Source: Caulobacteraceae bacterium PMMR1
Lineage (GTDB): Bacteria; Pseudomonadota; Alphaproteobacteria; Caulobacterales; Caulobacteraceae
NCBI GenBank assembly: GCA_000733915.1
Contig: JPOM01000001.1
Span: 1,860,001 to 1,924,000 of the forward strand
Direction: 5' to 3'
DNA: 64,000 nucleotides
Positions 11,573-20,027 of this stretch are shown one piece after another (the first letter of the stretch is position 1; every line of letters starts with the position of its first letter). The position numbers were made by a program, and so were the translations under genes. The notes beneath the pieces are model-generated. The model was not told where the DNA came from and searched no databases. It worked only from the letters and a program-made list of their open reading frames with translations.

Positions 11573-11598
11573 TAGGCGAGGGCGAACGCCCTTGCCTA
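11573..11598. repeat. Strong inverted repeat upstream of rpsJ
   Basis: The arms TAGGCGAGGGCG (11573-11584) and CGCCCTTGCCTA (11587-11598) pair over 12 positions with one G-T wobble (C-A on the other strand). This leaves a tiny loop that would open to about four bases. It is the most stable palindrome noticed in this leader. It may be a transcript hairpin or a protein-binding dyad; no function can be assigned. Confidence 0.5.
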
Positions 11599-11621
11599 CG
11601 GCCGGATCAACAGAGGCGCGG

Positions 11622-11650
11622 TTCCTACGCGCCGCGGCTCAGGCCGTCAA
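11622..11650 (-). promoter_or_regulatory. Possible promoter for the ribosomal protein operon
   Basis: On the minus strand TTGACG (11650-11645) is followed after 17 bases by TAGGAA (11627-11622), within GTAGGAAC. The -35 is a full match to the alphaproteobacterial housekeeping form and the -10 a partial one. It points to rpsJ, implying a leader of roughly 290 bases. The -35 overlaps the last codon of the upstream pseudogene. Confidence 0.35.
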
Positions 11651-12417
11651 GACTTTCCTAGCGCGCTCGAAGGCGGCGGAACCATCGGCCGCGAGGCGGG
11701 GCGCGAGCTCGGCTGGCGCAGGGCGCGGGCGATCAGCTCCAGCCACTGCGGCAGACACACGCTCGCCCGGTCGACGCGCGAGAGCGCGGTGGCGCGGGCG
11801 GCCTGGCGCAGGGGCGCGAACCGCTCGGGGGCTCGACAAGCGGCGATCAGGGCCTACGAAAGCGCCTCGATGTCGAAGAAGGGCAGGAGCAGGCCGTCCT
11901 CGCCCGGCGTGATCGCGTCGTGCAGCGGCGGCGAAGGTGATCACGGGCGTGGAGCCGTCCAACACCGCCCCGCTCGCCCCGGGTGCGGTAGTAGAACTCC
12001 CCGATTCAGGAGCTGGCGCGCGTCGGGGAAGACCTCGCGCAGGAACCGGGTGCGGTAGTAGAACTCCCCGATCAGGAGCTGGCGCGCGTCGGGGAAGACC
12101 TCGCGCAGGAACAGCGTCTCGCCCCATCCTGGATGGCCGATGATCAGGTCGGGGACGAAGCCCTCGCTCCTGAGCTGTTGCGCGACCTGGGCCACGCCCG
12201 CCCCCCGGCGGGTGTCGAGCTCCGCGCGCAGCGACAGCGGAAACGGCTGGCCCGGGCCGCGCCCCGCCGGCGCATAGCGGCGCACGTCCACCCCGGGCGC
12301 CTCGCCCTGCTGCACCGGCGCGATCGCCGCAAGGCTGTGCCCGGCCTTTCGCAGCGGCGCGAGCAGGAACTCGAACCGCCCCGGAAAGGTGTTGTGGACG
12401 AAGAGGATGCGGGCCAC
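11647..12417 (-). pseudogene. Family-4 glycosyltransferase pseudogene (several lesions)
   Basis: The GTG start gives MARILFVHNTFPGRFEFL, the N-terminus of GT4 enzymes, continuing intact through IIGHPGWGETLFLREVFPDA to GEFYYRTR. A 66-bp tandem duplication then repeats FLREVFPDARQLL. The second-read copy carries an extra base that breaks the frame. Another frame continues with VLDGSTPVITFA. A third resumes with a recognisable GT4 C-terminus (GEDGLLLPFFDIEALS, then RAPERFAPLRQAARATALSR), itself interrupted by an in-frame TAG after EALS. The whole locus is about 257 codons against 380-420 for the family, so roughly the middle third is deleted. Duplication, at least two frame changes, a nonsense codon and an internal deletion together show a dead gene. 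Confidence 0.9.
11979..12111. repeat. 66-bp direct tandem duplication inside the pseudogene
   Basis: Two adjacent copies, 11979-12045 (67 bases) and 12046-12111 (66 bases), both begin CCGGGTGCGGTAG and end CGCGCAGGAA. They differ by one inserted T in the left copy (GATTCAGG against GATCAGG). The unit is 22 codons, so the duplication alone would have kept frame; the insertion is what shifts it. Confidence 0.95.
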
Positions 12418-12523
12418 GCTGCGGTGTCAGGCCGCCGGCGCGGGTTTGTCATGGCCGTCCGGTCCTGAGCGCCCGTCCGCCCGAACAGCCCTCTTACATG
12501 CGAGCGGGAAGGCGTGCGGCGGC

Positions 12524-13402
12524 TCAGCGTCCCACGATCACATCGCCGGAGCCTGCGATGTGCTTCGCGACCGGGCCCGTCACGCGCGCCACGTGCACGT
12601 CGCCGGAGCCGGCCACGTCGGCGCTGAGCGCGCCCGCCTCGCCCTTGAAAGTGAAGTCGCCCGAGCCCGCGACCGACACCTGCACGCTGGACGCCCGTCC
12701 GTCTCCGATGCGGATGTCGCCCGAACCCGTCACGCGGGTGGCGATCGGTCCGTTCACCTCCGCCGCCTGGAGGTCGCCGGAGCCGGAGATCGAGGCCTTC
12801 AGCCCCTGGGCGATGCGGCCGAGGCGGATGTCGGAAGAGCCCGCCACCGCGACCTCGGCGGAGCCCGCGTCCTCCAGCCGCACATCGCCCGAGCCGCTGG
12901 CCGCGATCTTGGCCAGGCCGCGCACCGGACCGGCGGTCCAGTCGCCGCAGCCGCTGTTGGCGAGCGAAAGGCTGCCGCTGGGACCGACCCGGCCCCAGAC
13001 CGCGTCGCCCGCGCCGATCCGGGCGTCTGGCGGCGTGCGCACCGTGACCTCCGGCAGGCGATCGAGGAGCAGGGGGCCGACGCCGCGCACCTCCACCCGC
13101 GTGACCTTGTCCTGCCGCCGGGCGCCGCCGAACAGGCTCCACCCGCCCCAGCTGCCGCAGTTGCCGATCCGATGCTCCAGCCCGCCGTCGATGACCAAGC
13201 GGTCGCCCTCGCGGCGAACGGCGAGCGGGGGCAGGCGCGGATCGCCGGGCCGGATGCTGGCCTGCACGTCGCTGCGCGTCTCTGGGATGACGATCACGCG
13301 GGCGGCGACGTGGCGCAGCTCCACGCTGGGCTCAGCCTTAGCCGAGCCTGAGACGGCGGCGAGAAGCGCGGCGGCGGCGAACGCGGGTGCGCGGACGATC
13401 AT
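12524..13402 (-). CDS. Exported GIN-domain protein (DUF2807)
   Basis: The 292-aa product starts MIVRAPAFAAAALLAAVSGSAKA, a signal peptide with likely cleavage after AKA. The mature part is a repetitive beta structure with many SGSGD/AGSGD turns spaced about 18-20 residues (from about residue 175 to the end). This is the hallmark of the putative auto-transporter adhesin head GIN domain. Family function is not established; it is predicted to act in the periplasm or outer surface. The frame is open 67 codons upstream, but only this ATG gives a signal peptide. It is divergent from the next gene. Confidence 0.8.
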   Translation of the reverse strand: MIVRAPAFAAAALLAAVSGSAKAEPSVELRHVAARVIVIPETRSDVQASIRPGDPRLPPLAVRREGDRLVIDGGLEHRIGNCGSWGGWSLFGGARRQDKVTRVEVRGVGPLLLDRLPEVTVRTPPDARIGAGDAVWGRVGPSGSLSLANSGCGDWTAGPVRGLAKIAASGSGDVRLEDAGSAEVAVAGSSDIRLGRIAQGLKASISGSGDLQAAEVNGPIATRVTGSGDIRIGDGRASSVQVSVAGSGDFTFKGEAGALSADVAGSGDVHVARVTGPVAKHIAGSGDVIVGR

Positions 13403-13565
13403 GGGCAAGCCCTCCAGGCGGTGGCCGAACGCTAGGGCGAGCCCGCCGGCGGATCGACTTAATTCGGCGTCATGTGTCGCGCCCGGCCTTCGACGCACGT
13501 TGGCCCGATCGCGCCGGCCCGCTACAAGAGGCGGCGCACCTGTCGCGCTTTGAGGCTTTCCACCG

Positions 13566-14159
13566 ATGCTGCTCGCCCTCCTGCTCGCCCTCGCCATGGA
13601 CACCGCCGCGCTGAAGCCCCCGCCGGCGATCGCCGACAGCGACGAGCAGCCCGCGGGCGTGGGCTCCGACGATTTCTCCTACGTTTCCTGGTGCCACGGG
13701 GCGGTGAAGGGCCATCTGGAGGCGTTCGAGGCGATCGAGCCCAAAATCCTGGCGCACGCCCGCGACGCCAAGGATCGGGCTGAGACCTCGCGCCTGGACC
13801 AGGGCCTGATGGCGGACGAGCGCGAGTTCCTGAAGATTTTCAGCCGCGCGCTGAAGACCGCTGAGGCCGAGAACCCCGCCGCCACGCCGCAGAAGGGCGC
13901 GCAGGCCGCCGAGATCGGCTATCGCATCTGGGCCGGCATGCAGCAGGCGGACTACGACACCCAGAAGTGGGTCGCGAGCTGGGGCGTGCCGCCGCGCTGC
14001 GAGGTCGCGGCCAAGCGGTTGGAGCAGCATTCGGGGCTGCTGGGCGCGGTGATGAACAAGCCCGCCGAGCCGGCGGCCGCGGTCTCCCCTGCCCCGACCG
14101 CCGAGGCGCCCTCGCCCGCGCCGCAGGCCGCCGCTGAAGCCGCGCCGAAGTCGAACTGA
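13566..14159 (+). CDS. Conserved exported protein of unknown function
   Basis: The 197-aa product begins MLLALLLALAMDTAALK, a short hydrophobic signal sequence. The middle is helical and charged (about residues 35-150), with two cysteines (the first in SWCHGAVKGH, the second in PPRCEVAAKR). The C-terminal 40 residues are Ala/Pro-rich. No catalytic motif is recognised. It is divergent from the GIN-domain gene and convergent with serB. I take it to be a periplasmic helical protein; no function is proposed. Confidence 0.7.
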   Translation: MLLALLLALAMDTAALKPPPAIADSDEQPAGVGSDDFSYVSWCHGAVKGHLEAFEAIEPKILAHARDAKDRAETSRLDQGLMADEREFLKIFSRALKTAEAENPAATPQKGAQAAEIGYRIWAGMQQADYDTQKWVASWGVPPRCEVAAKRLEQHSGLLGAVMNKPAEPAAAVSPAPTAEAPSPAPQAAAEAAPKSN

Positions 14160-14208
14160 CCCCCCGCGTCGAGAGCCCGTTGTTAGGGGGCGGATCGGGG
14201 AGCCGGGA

Positions 14209-15102
14209 TCAGGCGGGGGCCCACTCCGTTGCGGCATAGCCCTGGAAGTAGAGCGCTGCGGTCAGGTCGGCGTGGTCGATCCGCGCGTCGGCCTCGGCGG
14301 CGACCACCGGCTTGGCGCGGTAGGCGACCCCCAGGCCGGCGGCCCGGATCATGGCGAGGTCGTTGGCGCCGTCGCCCAAGGCCAGGGCCGCGTCCAGCCC
14401 CGCACCCTGCGCCATGCAGGCCTCCGTCATCGCCGTCAGCTTGGCCTCGCGGCCCACGATCGGGCGGGCGACCTCGCCGGTCAGCCGTTCCCCATCGTGC
14501 CCGAGCACATTGGCGCGGAACGCCTGAAACCCCGCCGCCCTCGCCACCCGCTCGGCGAAGAAGGTGAAGCCCCCCGAGACGAGCACGCAGCTTGCGCCAT
14601 GGGCGGCCATGGTGCGCACCAGCACAGAGGCGCCGGGATTGAGCCGCACCCTTTCATGATAGCAGCGCTGCAGCGCCTGAAGCGGCAGGCCTGCCAGCCG
14701 GGCCACGCGCGCGCTCAGCGCCTGCTCGAAGTCGAGCTCGCCGCGCATGGCGGCCTCGGTGACAGCGGCGACCTCGGCCCTTACGCCCGCAAAGTCGGCC
14801 AGCTCGTCGATGCACTCGCAGCCGATGATGGTGGAGTCCATGTCGGCCGCCAGCACGCGCTTTCTGCGCCCCGCCCAGGGCTGCAGGGCCCAGTCGACCG
14901 GCGCGGGCTCCAGCACGGGCTTCAGCGCGTGGCGGGCGGCGGGGGCGTCCTCGGCCTCGACCAGCCAATCCAGGGCGCCGGGGCCGAGCTGCTTCGGCTC
15001 CTTGACGCGGGCCCGCGCCCCCGCCAACGCCTGGCCGACCGCCGATGCGAGCGCGGTCACGGAGCCGTCGTTGGAACCGACCAGGGTCAGGGCAAGCAGC
15101 AT
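14209..15102 (-). CDS. serB: Phosphoserine phosphatase
   Basis: This HAD-family enzyme hydrolyses phosphoserine in the last step of serine synthesis. The 297-aa product has the nucleophile motif DMDST (residues 87-91), motif II in LVSGGF, and motif [16 protein letters not shown]. An N-terminal ACT-like region of about 75 residues precedes the HAD domain. The ATG at 15102 was chosen because [13 protein letters not shown] begins the ACT-like fold; the open frame 36 codons upstream is antisense to miaA. Its 5' end overlaps that of miaA on the other strand. Confidence 0.93.
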   Translation of the reverse strand: MLLALTLVGSNDGSVTALASAVGQALAGARARVKEPKQLGPGALDWLVEAEDAPAARHALKPVLEPAPVDWALQPWAGRRKRVLAADMDSTIIGCECIDELADFAGVRAEVAAVTEAAMRGELDFEQALSARVARLAGLPLQALQRCYHERVRLNPGASVLVRTMAAHGASCVLVSGGFTFFAERVARAAGFQAFRANVLGHDGERLTGEVARPIVGREAKLTAMTEACMAQGAGLDAALALGDGANDLAMIRAAGLGVAYRAKPVVAAEADARIDHADLTAALYFQGYAATEWAPA

Positions 15103-16024
15103 CAACGGCGGCGTCTGGCTGATCGCCGGGCCCACGGCAAGCGGCAAGTCGGCGCTGGCGCTCCGCCTGGCCGAGGCCATCGGCGCGGAGATCCTCAACG
15201 CCGACTCCATGCAGCTCTACCGCGACCTGCGGGTGCTGACCGCCCGCCCCTCGCCTGAGGACGAGGCGCGCGCACGCCATCGCCTGTTCGGGATCGCAGA
15301 CGGGGCGCAGGCCTGGTCGGTCGGGCGCTGGCTGCGCGCGGCGCGGACGGCGCTGGCCGAGGTCGCCGCCCAGGGTCGTCCCGCCGTGGTGGTCGGCGGA
15401 ACGGGGCTCTACTTCGCCGCCCTGCAGCGGGGCCTTGCGGACATCCCTCCGATCCCCGAGGCGGTGAGGGCGCAGGTCCAGGCGCGCTTCGAGGTCCACG
15501 GCGAGCCGGCGTTCCGGCGCGCCCTGGCCGCCATCGACCCCGAGGCCGAGGCGCGGATCGCCCCGGGAGACCGTCAGCGGCTGACGCGCGCCTTCGAGGT
15601 GCACGCCGCGACCGGGCGCGCCCTGTCCGACTGGCGGCGAGAGACGGCGCCCGAGCCGCTCGACGTCCGCGGCCAGCTGGTGCTCGAGCCGCCGCGGGAC
15701 GCGCTCTACGCGCGCATTGACGCCCGGCTGGAGGCCATGCTGGCGGAGGGCGCGCTCGAGGAGGTGGCGGCCCTGGCGGCGCGCCGGCTCGACCCCGACG
15801 TGTCGGTCATGAAGGCGCTGGGCGTTCGGGAGCTGGCGGCGCACCTCGAGGGCCGGCTCACGCGCGCCGAAGCCCTGGCGGCCGCCCAACAGGAGACCCG
15901 CCGCTACGCCAAGCGACAATCGACCTGGTTCCGCAACCAGACCCCCGACTGGCCCCGAACTGCGGGGCCGGCGACGCCCGAGGCGCTGGAGCTGTTGCTG
16001 AACGGCCCGGCTCTGGCACAGTGA
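15071..16024 (+). CDS. miaA: tRNA dimethylallyltransferase
   Basis: MiaA adds a dimethylallyl group to A37 of tRNAs reading UNN codons. The P-loop GPTASGKS (residues 20-27), the DSMQLYRDL tRNA/substrate motif and VVGGTGLYF are present, and the product is about 317 aa, the family size. No ATG or GTG lies near the domain start. The nearest plausible initiator is TTG at 15071, which makes the gene overlap the 5' end of divergent serB by 32 bases. An unusual ATC start at 15101 cannot be excluded, so the start is uncertain while the gene is not. Confidence 0.9.
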   Translation: MEPTRVRASSINGGVWLIAGPTASGKSALALRLAEAIGAEILNADSMQLYRDLRVLTARPSPEDEARARHRLFGIADGAQAWSVGRWLRAARTALAEVAAQGRPAVVVGGTGLYFAALQRGLADIPPIPEAVRAQVQARFEVHGEPAFRRALAAIDPEAEARIAPGDRQRLTRAFEVHAATGRALSDWRRETAPEPLDVRGQLVLEPPRDALYARIDARLEAMLAEGALEEVAALAARRLDPDVSVMKALGVRELAAHLEGRLTRAEALAAAQQETRRYAKRQSTWFRNQTPDWPRTAGPATPEALELLLNGPALAQ

Positions 16025-16147
16025 CGTCAGGCGCAGGCGCGAAGAGCTTCACCGGACACTACGTCACCGTCTGGCGCAAGGACGCCAAGGGCCGGTGGAG
16101 GGGCGTCATCGACATCGGCGTGCCCGACGCCCCTCCGGCCAGCTTAG
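16021..16147 (+). pseudogene. C-terminal remnant of a DUF4440/SnoaL-like gene
   Basis: Directly after the miaA stop a short stretch reads FTGHYVTVWRKDAKGRW then RGVIDIGVPDAPP. This closely resembles the end of NTF2-fold (DUF4440) proteins, whose C-terminus is typically GxYVTVWRK...W. No N-terminal part exists upstream (miaA is there), and the reading ends at a TAG (16145-16147) only after a +1 shift. I read it as a gene remnant. Recognition rests on about 35 residues. Confidence 0.45.
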
Positions 16148-16152
16148 CCGGC

Positions 16153-16630
16153 CTACGAGCGGCGCTTGTCCGCGTCGGCCACGCCGTCCTGGGCGCTGGA
16201 GACGCCGCTCTTGGCGGCGCCGTTGTGGGTCGAGCTGCGGTGGTGCGTGGCCGAGGCGCTGGAGGCCCGGCTGCTGGAGTCCGCGCCGTTGCGGGTGGTG
16301 CCCCCGCCGGGGTCGGCTGATCGGACCCGCGCCCGCGTCCGCGCCGGTCGCGCCCATGTCGCTGGTCGAGGCGCCGCCCGCGTTGCCGCTCGCCGTCCCG
16401 CCGTTGGTGCTCCCGCCGCTCATGTTGCCGCTGGCGTTGCCCGAGGCGTTCATGTCGGTCGTGTTCGAGCCCGGGGTGGTGTTGTCGGTCGTGACCGTCT
16501 GGGTCGTGGTGGTCGTGGTGTTGTCGGCCGCGGTCGCATTGTCGGTGTTGTTGGCTCCGCCCTTGCTGCAGGCGGAAAGGGCGAGGGCGGCGCTGAGCGC
16601 GGCGGCGCCCGCGAGAAGCGAGTTGCGCAT
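16153..16630 (-). pseudogene. Low-complexity lipoprotein gene with a frameshift
   Basis: The ATG at 16630 gives MRNSLLAGAAALSAALALSACSK, a lipoprotein signal with lipobox LSAC. The mature part is Asn/Thr/Ser/Gly-rich (for example NATAADNTTTTTTQT). The initial frame runs on past 16153 into Arg/Pro-rich nonsense after about residue 106. The +1 frame instead continues in the same style (DPGGGTTRNGADSSSRASSA, later AKSGVSSAQDGVADADKRRS) to TAG at 16153. The 478-base span is one more than a multiple of three, so one base is gained, or the read has an error. No function is known. Confidence 0.6.
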
Positions 16631-16712
16631 GGGGAAGGTCCTGAATGTGCGAGGCGTTCGGTCGGCCTCGCCCGCCAAACTCGCGGAAACGTGATCGGGT
16701 TCGCGCTCAGCT

Positions 16713-17384
16713 CTATTCGCGACGGAGCAAGCGTTCGGTGATCAGCCCGCCCAGCCACGCGGGCTTGAACGCCGCCTTGATCGCCTTGGGGTCGTAGTCC
16801 GGGCGCTGCACCCAGGCCTCGAAGGTCTCGCCGCGGGGCTCGCCCTCGGCGAAGTACCGCTCGAAGACATAGTCGAGCACGCCCGTCTTGCCCTCGCGGA
16901 GGTGCAGGTGCCGGCCGTTCAGCTCCTGCGCCACCGCCTGGCGGAGCGGCATGCCGAGCCGGAAGTGGGCGTAGAGCACGCTCATCAGCCCCGCCCGGTC
17001 CGCGCCGGACTTGCAGTGCATCACCGCCGGATAGGCGACGGTCTGGAAGAGGCTCTTGGCCGCCAGCACCTGGGCGGCGCTGGGCGCCTCACGCGAGGAG
17101 ACGGGGAAGTCGATCAGCACCAGGCCCAGGCGCCTGCAGGCCTCGCGCTCCAGCACGTAGAAGCTGGTCTCAAAGCCGCCGCCCCGCAGGTTGATGACGC
17201 TTCTCACCCCCTGCCTGCGCCACCAGGCCAGGTGGAACGGCCAGGGCTGATTGGTGCGCACCAGCTCAGGGCTGATCCAGTGCGCGTTCTGGAACCCCAG
17301 CCGCAGATAGGCGTGGTCCTTCCAGAGGTAGTCGAGATAGGCGTGCAGGCGGCCGCCGGGCGTGGCCAGGTCGAAGCGGGGCAA
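16713..17384 (-). CDS. Cys-based (PTP/dual-specificity family) phosphatase
   Basis: The 223-aa product carries the HCX5R signature HCKSGADR (residues 123-130) of Cys-dependent phosphatases and a VINLRGG strand typical of the fold. The only in-frame start is TTG at 17384, as TGA lies just upstream. No signal peptide is evident. It is divergent from msbA and next to lipid A genes. Caulobacter crescentus has an essential phosphatase of this superfamily, CtpA, implicated in lipid A phosphate modification; equivalence here is an inference from family and position. A general phosphotyrosine or phosphoinositide phosphatase is the alternative. Confidence 0.8.
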   Translation of the reverse strand: MPRFDLATPGGRLHAYLDYLWKDHAYLRLGFQNAHWISPELVRTNQPWPFHLAWWRRQGVRSVINLRGGGFETSFYVLEREACRRLGLVLIDFPVSSREAPSAAQVLAAKSLFQTVAYPAVMHCKSGADRAGLMSVLYAHFRLGMPLRQAVAQELNGRHLHLREGKTGVLDYVFERYFAEGEPRGETFEAWVQRPDYDPKAIKAAFKPAWLGGLITERLLRRE

Positions 17385-17534
17385 GGGTCGCGCGCGTCAT
17401 CTTCGGCGCGGGCGTAGCGCCGCCCGCCGGAGCCGCCTAACTAAGGCGTCCGCGCAGGGCTGCAAAGCGCCGTTGCGCCGCGCGACGGCGGGTCCCGGTT
17501 GACAGGCGCGGGACAAAGACGGACCCCCTTGCGC

Positions 17535-19331
17535 ATGAGCCTGACTTCGGCAGAGCCTTCCGTGCTTCAGGGCCGGCCGCTCCTGATGCGCATGTGGCGC
17601 GACTACCTGCGTCCGCGCTGGGCGGCCTTCGCCCTGGCGCTCGCCTGCGCGGGGACGGTCGCGCTGCTGACCGCCGCCCTGGGCGCGTTGCTGAACCCGG
17701 TCGTGAAGATGGTGTTCGGCAAGCACAGCGTCGACGCCCTAGGCTATTTGACCCTGTCGCTGGTCGTCGTGGGCCTGCTGCGCGGCCTGGCCCAGGTGGT
17801 GCAGGCGCAGCTGGTCAACCGGCTCGGCCACGGCATGGTGGGCGACATCCAGGTCCAGCTGTTCGGCCGGCTGGTGCGCGCCGACCTCGCCCGGCTGCGC
17901 TCGGCGCACTCGGGCAGCTACGTCTCCTCCGTGCTCTATGACGCCGGCCTGATCCGCGAGGCCGCCACCAACGGCGTGATCAACTACACCCAGCAGGGCT
18001 TGACGGTGGTCTTCTGCGTCGTGGGCATGCTGAGCCAGGATGTGCTGCTGACCGGCATCGTGCTGCTGGCCGCGCCGGTCGCCAGCGTCGCCATGCGCCG
18101 CTTCTCGCAGCGGACGCGTAAGGCCGCCAAGGGCGCGATGGCCGAGACCTCGGCGCTGTCGACCGCCGTGATGGAGAGCCTGGACGGCATCCGCCTGGTC
18201 AAGATCGACAACCGCGAAGCCCACGAGGAGGCGCGGGTGGCCGAGGTCGTCAGTCGGCGCCAGCGTCACATCATCCGCGGCGCGAACGCCCGCGCCATGG
18301 CGCCCGCCGTGACCGAGACCCTGACGGTGCTCGTCACCGCGGGGGTGATCCTCTACGCCGGCTGGCGGGCGACGACGGACGACCTGACCATCGGCCAGTT
18401 CACCGCCTTCCTGGTGCTGCTGGCGACCGCGTCGCAGTCCCTGCGCCAGGTCGCCAACCTGCAGGCCGTATTCGCCGAGGGCATGGCGGCGGCGGGGCGG
18501 CTCTTCCAGGCCTTGGACGTGGAGCCCGAGGTGCGCGACCCGCAGGGCGCGCCGGCTTTGGCGATCACTAATGTCGAGATCCGCTTCGAGGACGTGAGCT
18601 TCGCCTACACGCCTGAGGCGCCCGCCCTCAGCCATGTCTCCCTGGAGGTGCGTCGCGGCGAGCAGGTCGCCCTGGTCGGGCCCTCGGGCGGGGGCAAGAG
18701 CACCATCCTGAGCCTGATCCCCCGCTTCTACGACGTGGGCTCAGGCCGCGTCACCATCGACGGCCAGGACGTGCGCGAGGTGACCCTGTCCTCCTTGCGC
18801 CGCCACATCGCGCTTGTGACGCAGGAGCCCTTCCTGTTCGACGACACCATCCGCGCCAACATCGCCTATGCCCGCCCCGAGGCCAGCTTCGAGGAGGTCG
18901 AGGCCGCCGCCCGCGCCGCCGCCGCCCACGAGTTCATCCTCGCGCTCCCCAAAGGCTACGACGCCCTGGTCGGCGAGGCCGGCGCGCGCCTGTCAGGCGG
19001 GCAGCGCCAGCGCATCGCCATCGCCCGGGCCTTCCTGAAGGATGCGCCCATCCTGCTGCTCGACGAGGCGACCTCGGCCCTGGACACGGAGAGCGAGCAG
19101 AAGGTGCAGGAGGCCCTGGAGCGGCTGATGCACGGGCGCGCCACCCTCGTCATCGCCCACCGCCTCTCCACCGTGAGGGGCGCGGACCGCATCTACGTCA
19201 TCGAGGGCGGCCGAGTGGTGGAGACCGGCGACCACGGCGCCCTGTCCTCCGCCGGCGGGCTCTATGCGCGACTGGCCCGGGCGCAGAACCTCGATGTGAC
19301 GCAGCCGCCGCCCTTGCGCGTCGCGCGCTGA
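17535..19331 (+). CDS. msbA: Lipid A export ABC transporter MsbA-type
   Basis: This fused ABC half-transporter (598 aa) flips lipid A-core across the inner membrane. Six membrane segments occupy roughly residues 25-320. The nucleotide-binding domain follows with Walker A GPSGGGKST, Q-loop VTQEPFLF, signature LSGGQRQRIAIARA and Walker B ILLLDEATSALD. The ATG at 17535 was preferred over a TTG 12 codons earlier. The downstream order (acyltransferase, waaA, lpxK) supports a role in LPS rather than drug export. The genes are closely spaced and probably cotranscribed. Confidence 0.92.
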   Translation: MSLTSAEPSVLQGRPLLMRMWRDYLRPRWAAFALALACAGTVALLTAALGALLNPVVKMVFGKHSVDALGYLTLSLVVVGLLRGLAQVVQAQLVNRLGHGMVGDIQVQLFGRLVRADLARLRSAHSGSYVSSVLYDAGLIREAATNGVINYTQQGLTVVFCVVGMLSQDVLLTGIVLLAAPVASVAMRRFSQRTRKAAKGAMAETSALSTAVMESLDGIRLVKIDNREAHEEARVAEVVSRRQRHIIRGANARAMAPAVTETLTVLVTAGVILYAGWRATTDDLTIGQFTAFLVLLATASQSLRQVANLQAVFAEGMAAAGRLFQALDVEPEVRDPQGAPALAITNVEIRFEDVSFAYTPEAPALSHVSLEVRRGEQVALVGPSGGGKSTILSLIPRFYDVGSGRVTIDGQDVREVTLSSLRRHIALVTQEPFLFDDTIRANIAYARPEASFEEVEAAARAAAAHEFILALPKGYDALVGEAGARLSGGQRQRIAIARAFLKDAPILLLDEATSALDTESEQKVQEALERLMHGRATLVIAHRLSTVRGADRIYVIEGGRVVETGDHGALSSAGGLYARLARAQNLDVTQPPPLRVAR

Positions 19332-19341
19332 TCGGACCCGC

Positions 19342-20027
19342 TTGAAGCGCCTGTTCCGCAACTCCGCCGTCCAGGGCGTGCTCGCGCGCCTGCTGGCCGC
19401 CTATCTGCGGCTGACGCTGGCGACCATCCGCTGGCGCAGCGAGAACGCTGCCGCAGCCGAGGCGGTCTGGGACGGCGGGGGCGCGGTGCTGGTCTGCTTC
19501 TGGCATGGGCGGATCGCGCTCTCGCCGGCGTGCTGGCCGCTGAAGCGGGCGCAGCCGCCCCGCGCCATGATCTCGCTCTCCGCCGACGGCGCCTTCATCG
19601 CGGCGGCCATGGAGCGGCTGGGCTTTCCCGCCATTCGGGGCTCGGCCGCCAAGAAGAGCGACCCGGCCAAGGCCAAGGGCGGCAGCGCGGCCTTTCGCGA
19701 GACCGTGGCCTGGCTGAAGCAGGGCGGCGGGGTGGCGATCACCCCGGATGGCCCCCGTGGACCGGCGCAACGCATGGGCGAGGGCCGCCGATGTTGGCGC
19801 GGGTGGCGGGCGCGCCGACCCTGCTGGTGGGCCTGGCGTGCCGGCCCTGCGTGCGGCTCAAGACCTGGGACCGGCAGGTCCTTCCCCTGCCCTTCGGCCG
19901 GGGCGCGATGGTCTGGGACGGCGCCCTGCCGGCGCCTGCCCGGGGCGAGAGCCTCGACGCGACCGCCGCCGACTGGGCCGCACGGCTGACGGCGGCGACC
20001 GCGCGCGCCGAGGCGCTTCTGGCGTGA
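19342..20027 (+). pseudogene. DUF374 lysophospholipid acyltransferase-family gene with a 1-base frameshift
   Basis: Starting at TTG (MKRLFRNSAVQGVLARLLAA), the first frame has the family's WHGR motif (CFWHGRIALS) and ITPDGPRGPAQRMGEG. It then degenerates into Trp/Arg-rich sequence. The -1 frame continues correctly from PPMLARVAGAPTLLVGLAC through MVWDGALPAPARGES to TGA at 20027. One base is missing in the run GGCGAGGGCCGCCG near 19785-19795. Restored, the product would be about 228 aa, the family length. Such proteins sit beside msbA/waaA and are thought to acylate lipid A or phospholipids. This may be a true mutation or an assembly error. Confidence 0.85.

Larger units (their letters stand above)
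11323..11646. other. Gene-free leader upstream of rpsJ
   Basis: No coding sequence is convincing in these 324 bases. Read on the minus strand toward rpsJ it holds a possible promoter (about 11622-11650), a strong inverted repeat (11573-11598), and a nested stem-loop (11464-11509). The right end abuts the stop of a glycosyltransferase pseudogene. The region probably serves as the promoter and 5' leader of the ribosomal operon; this is inferred from position and structure only. Confidence 0.6.
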
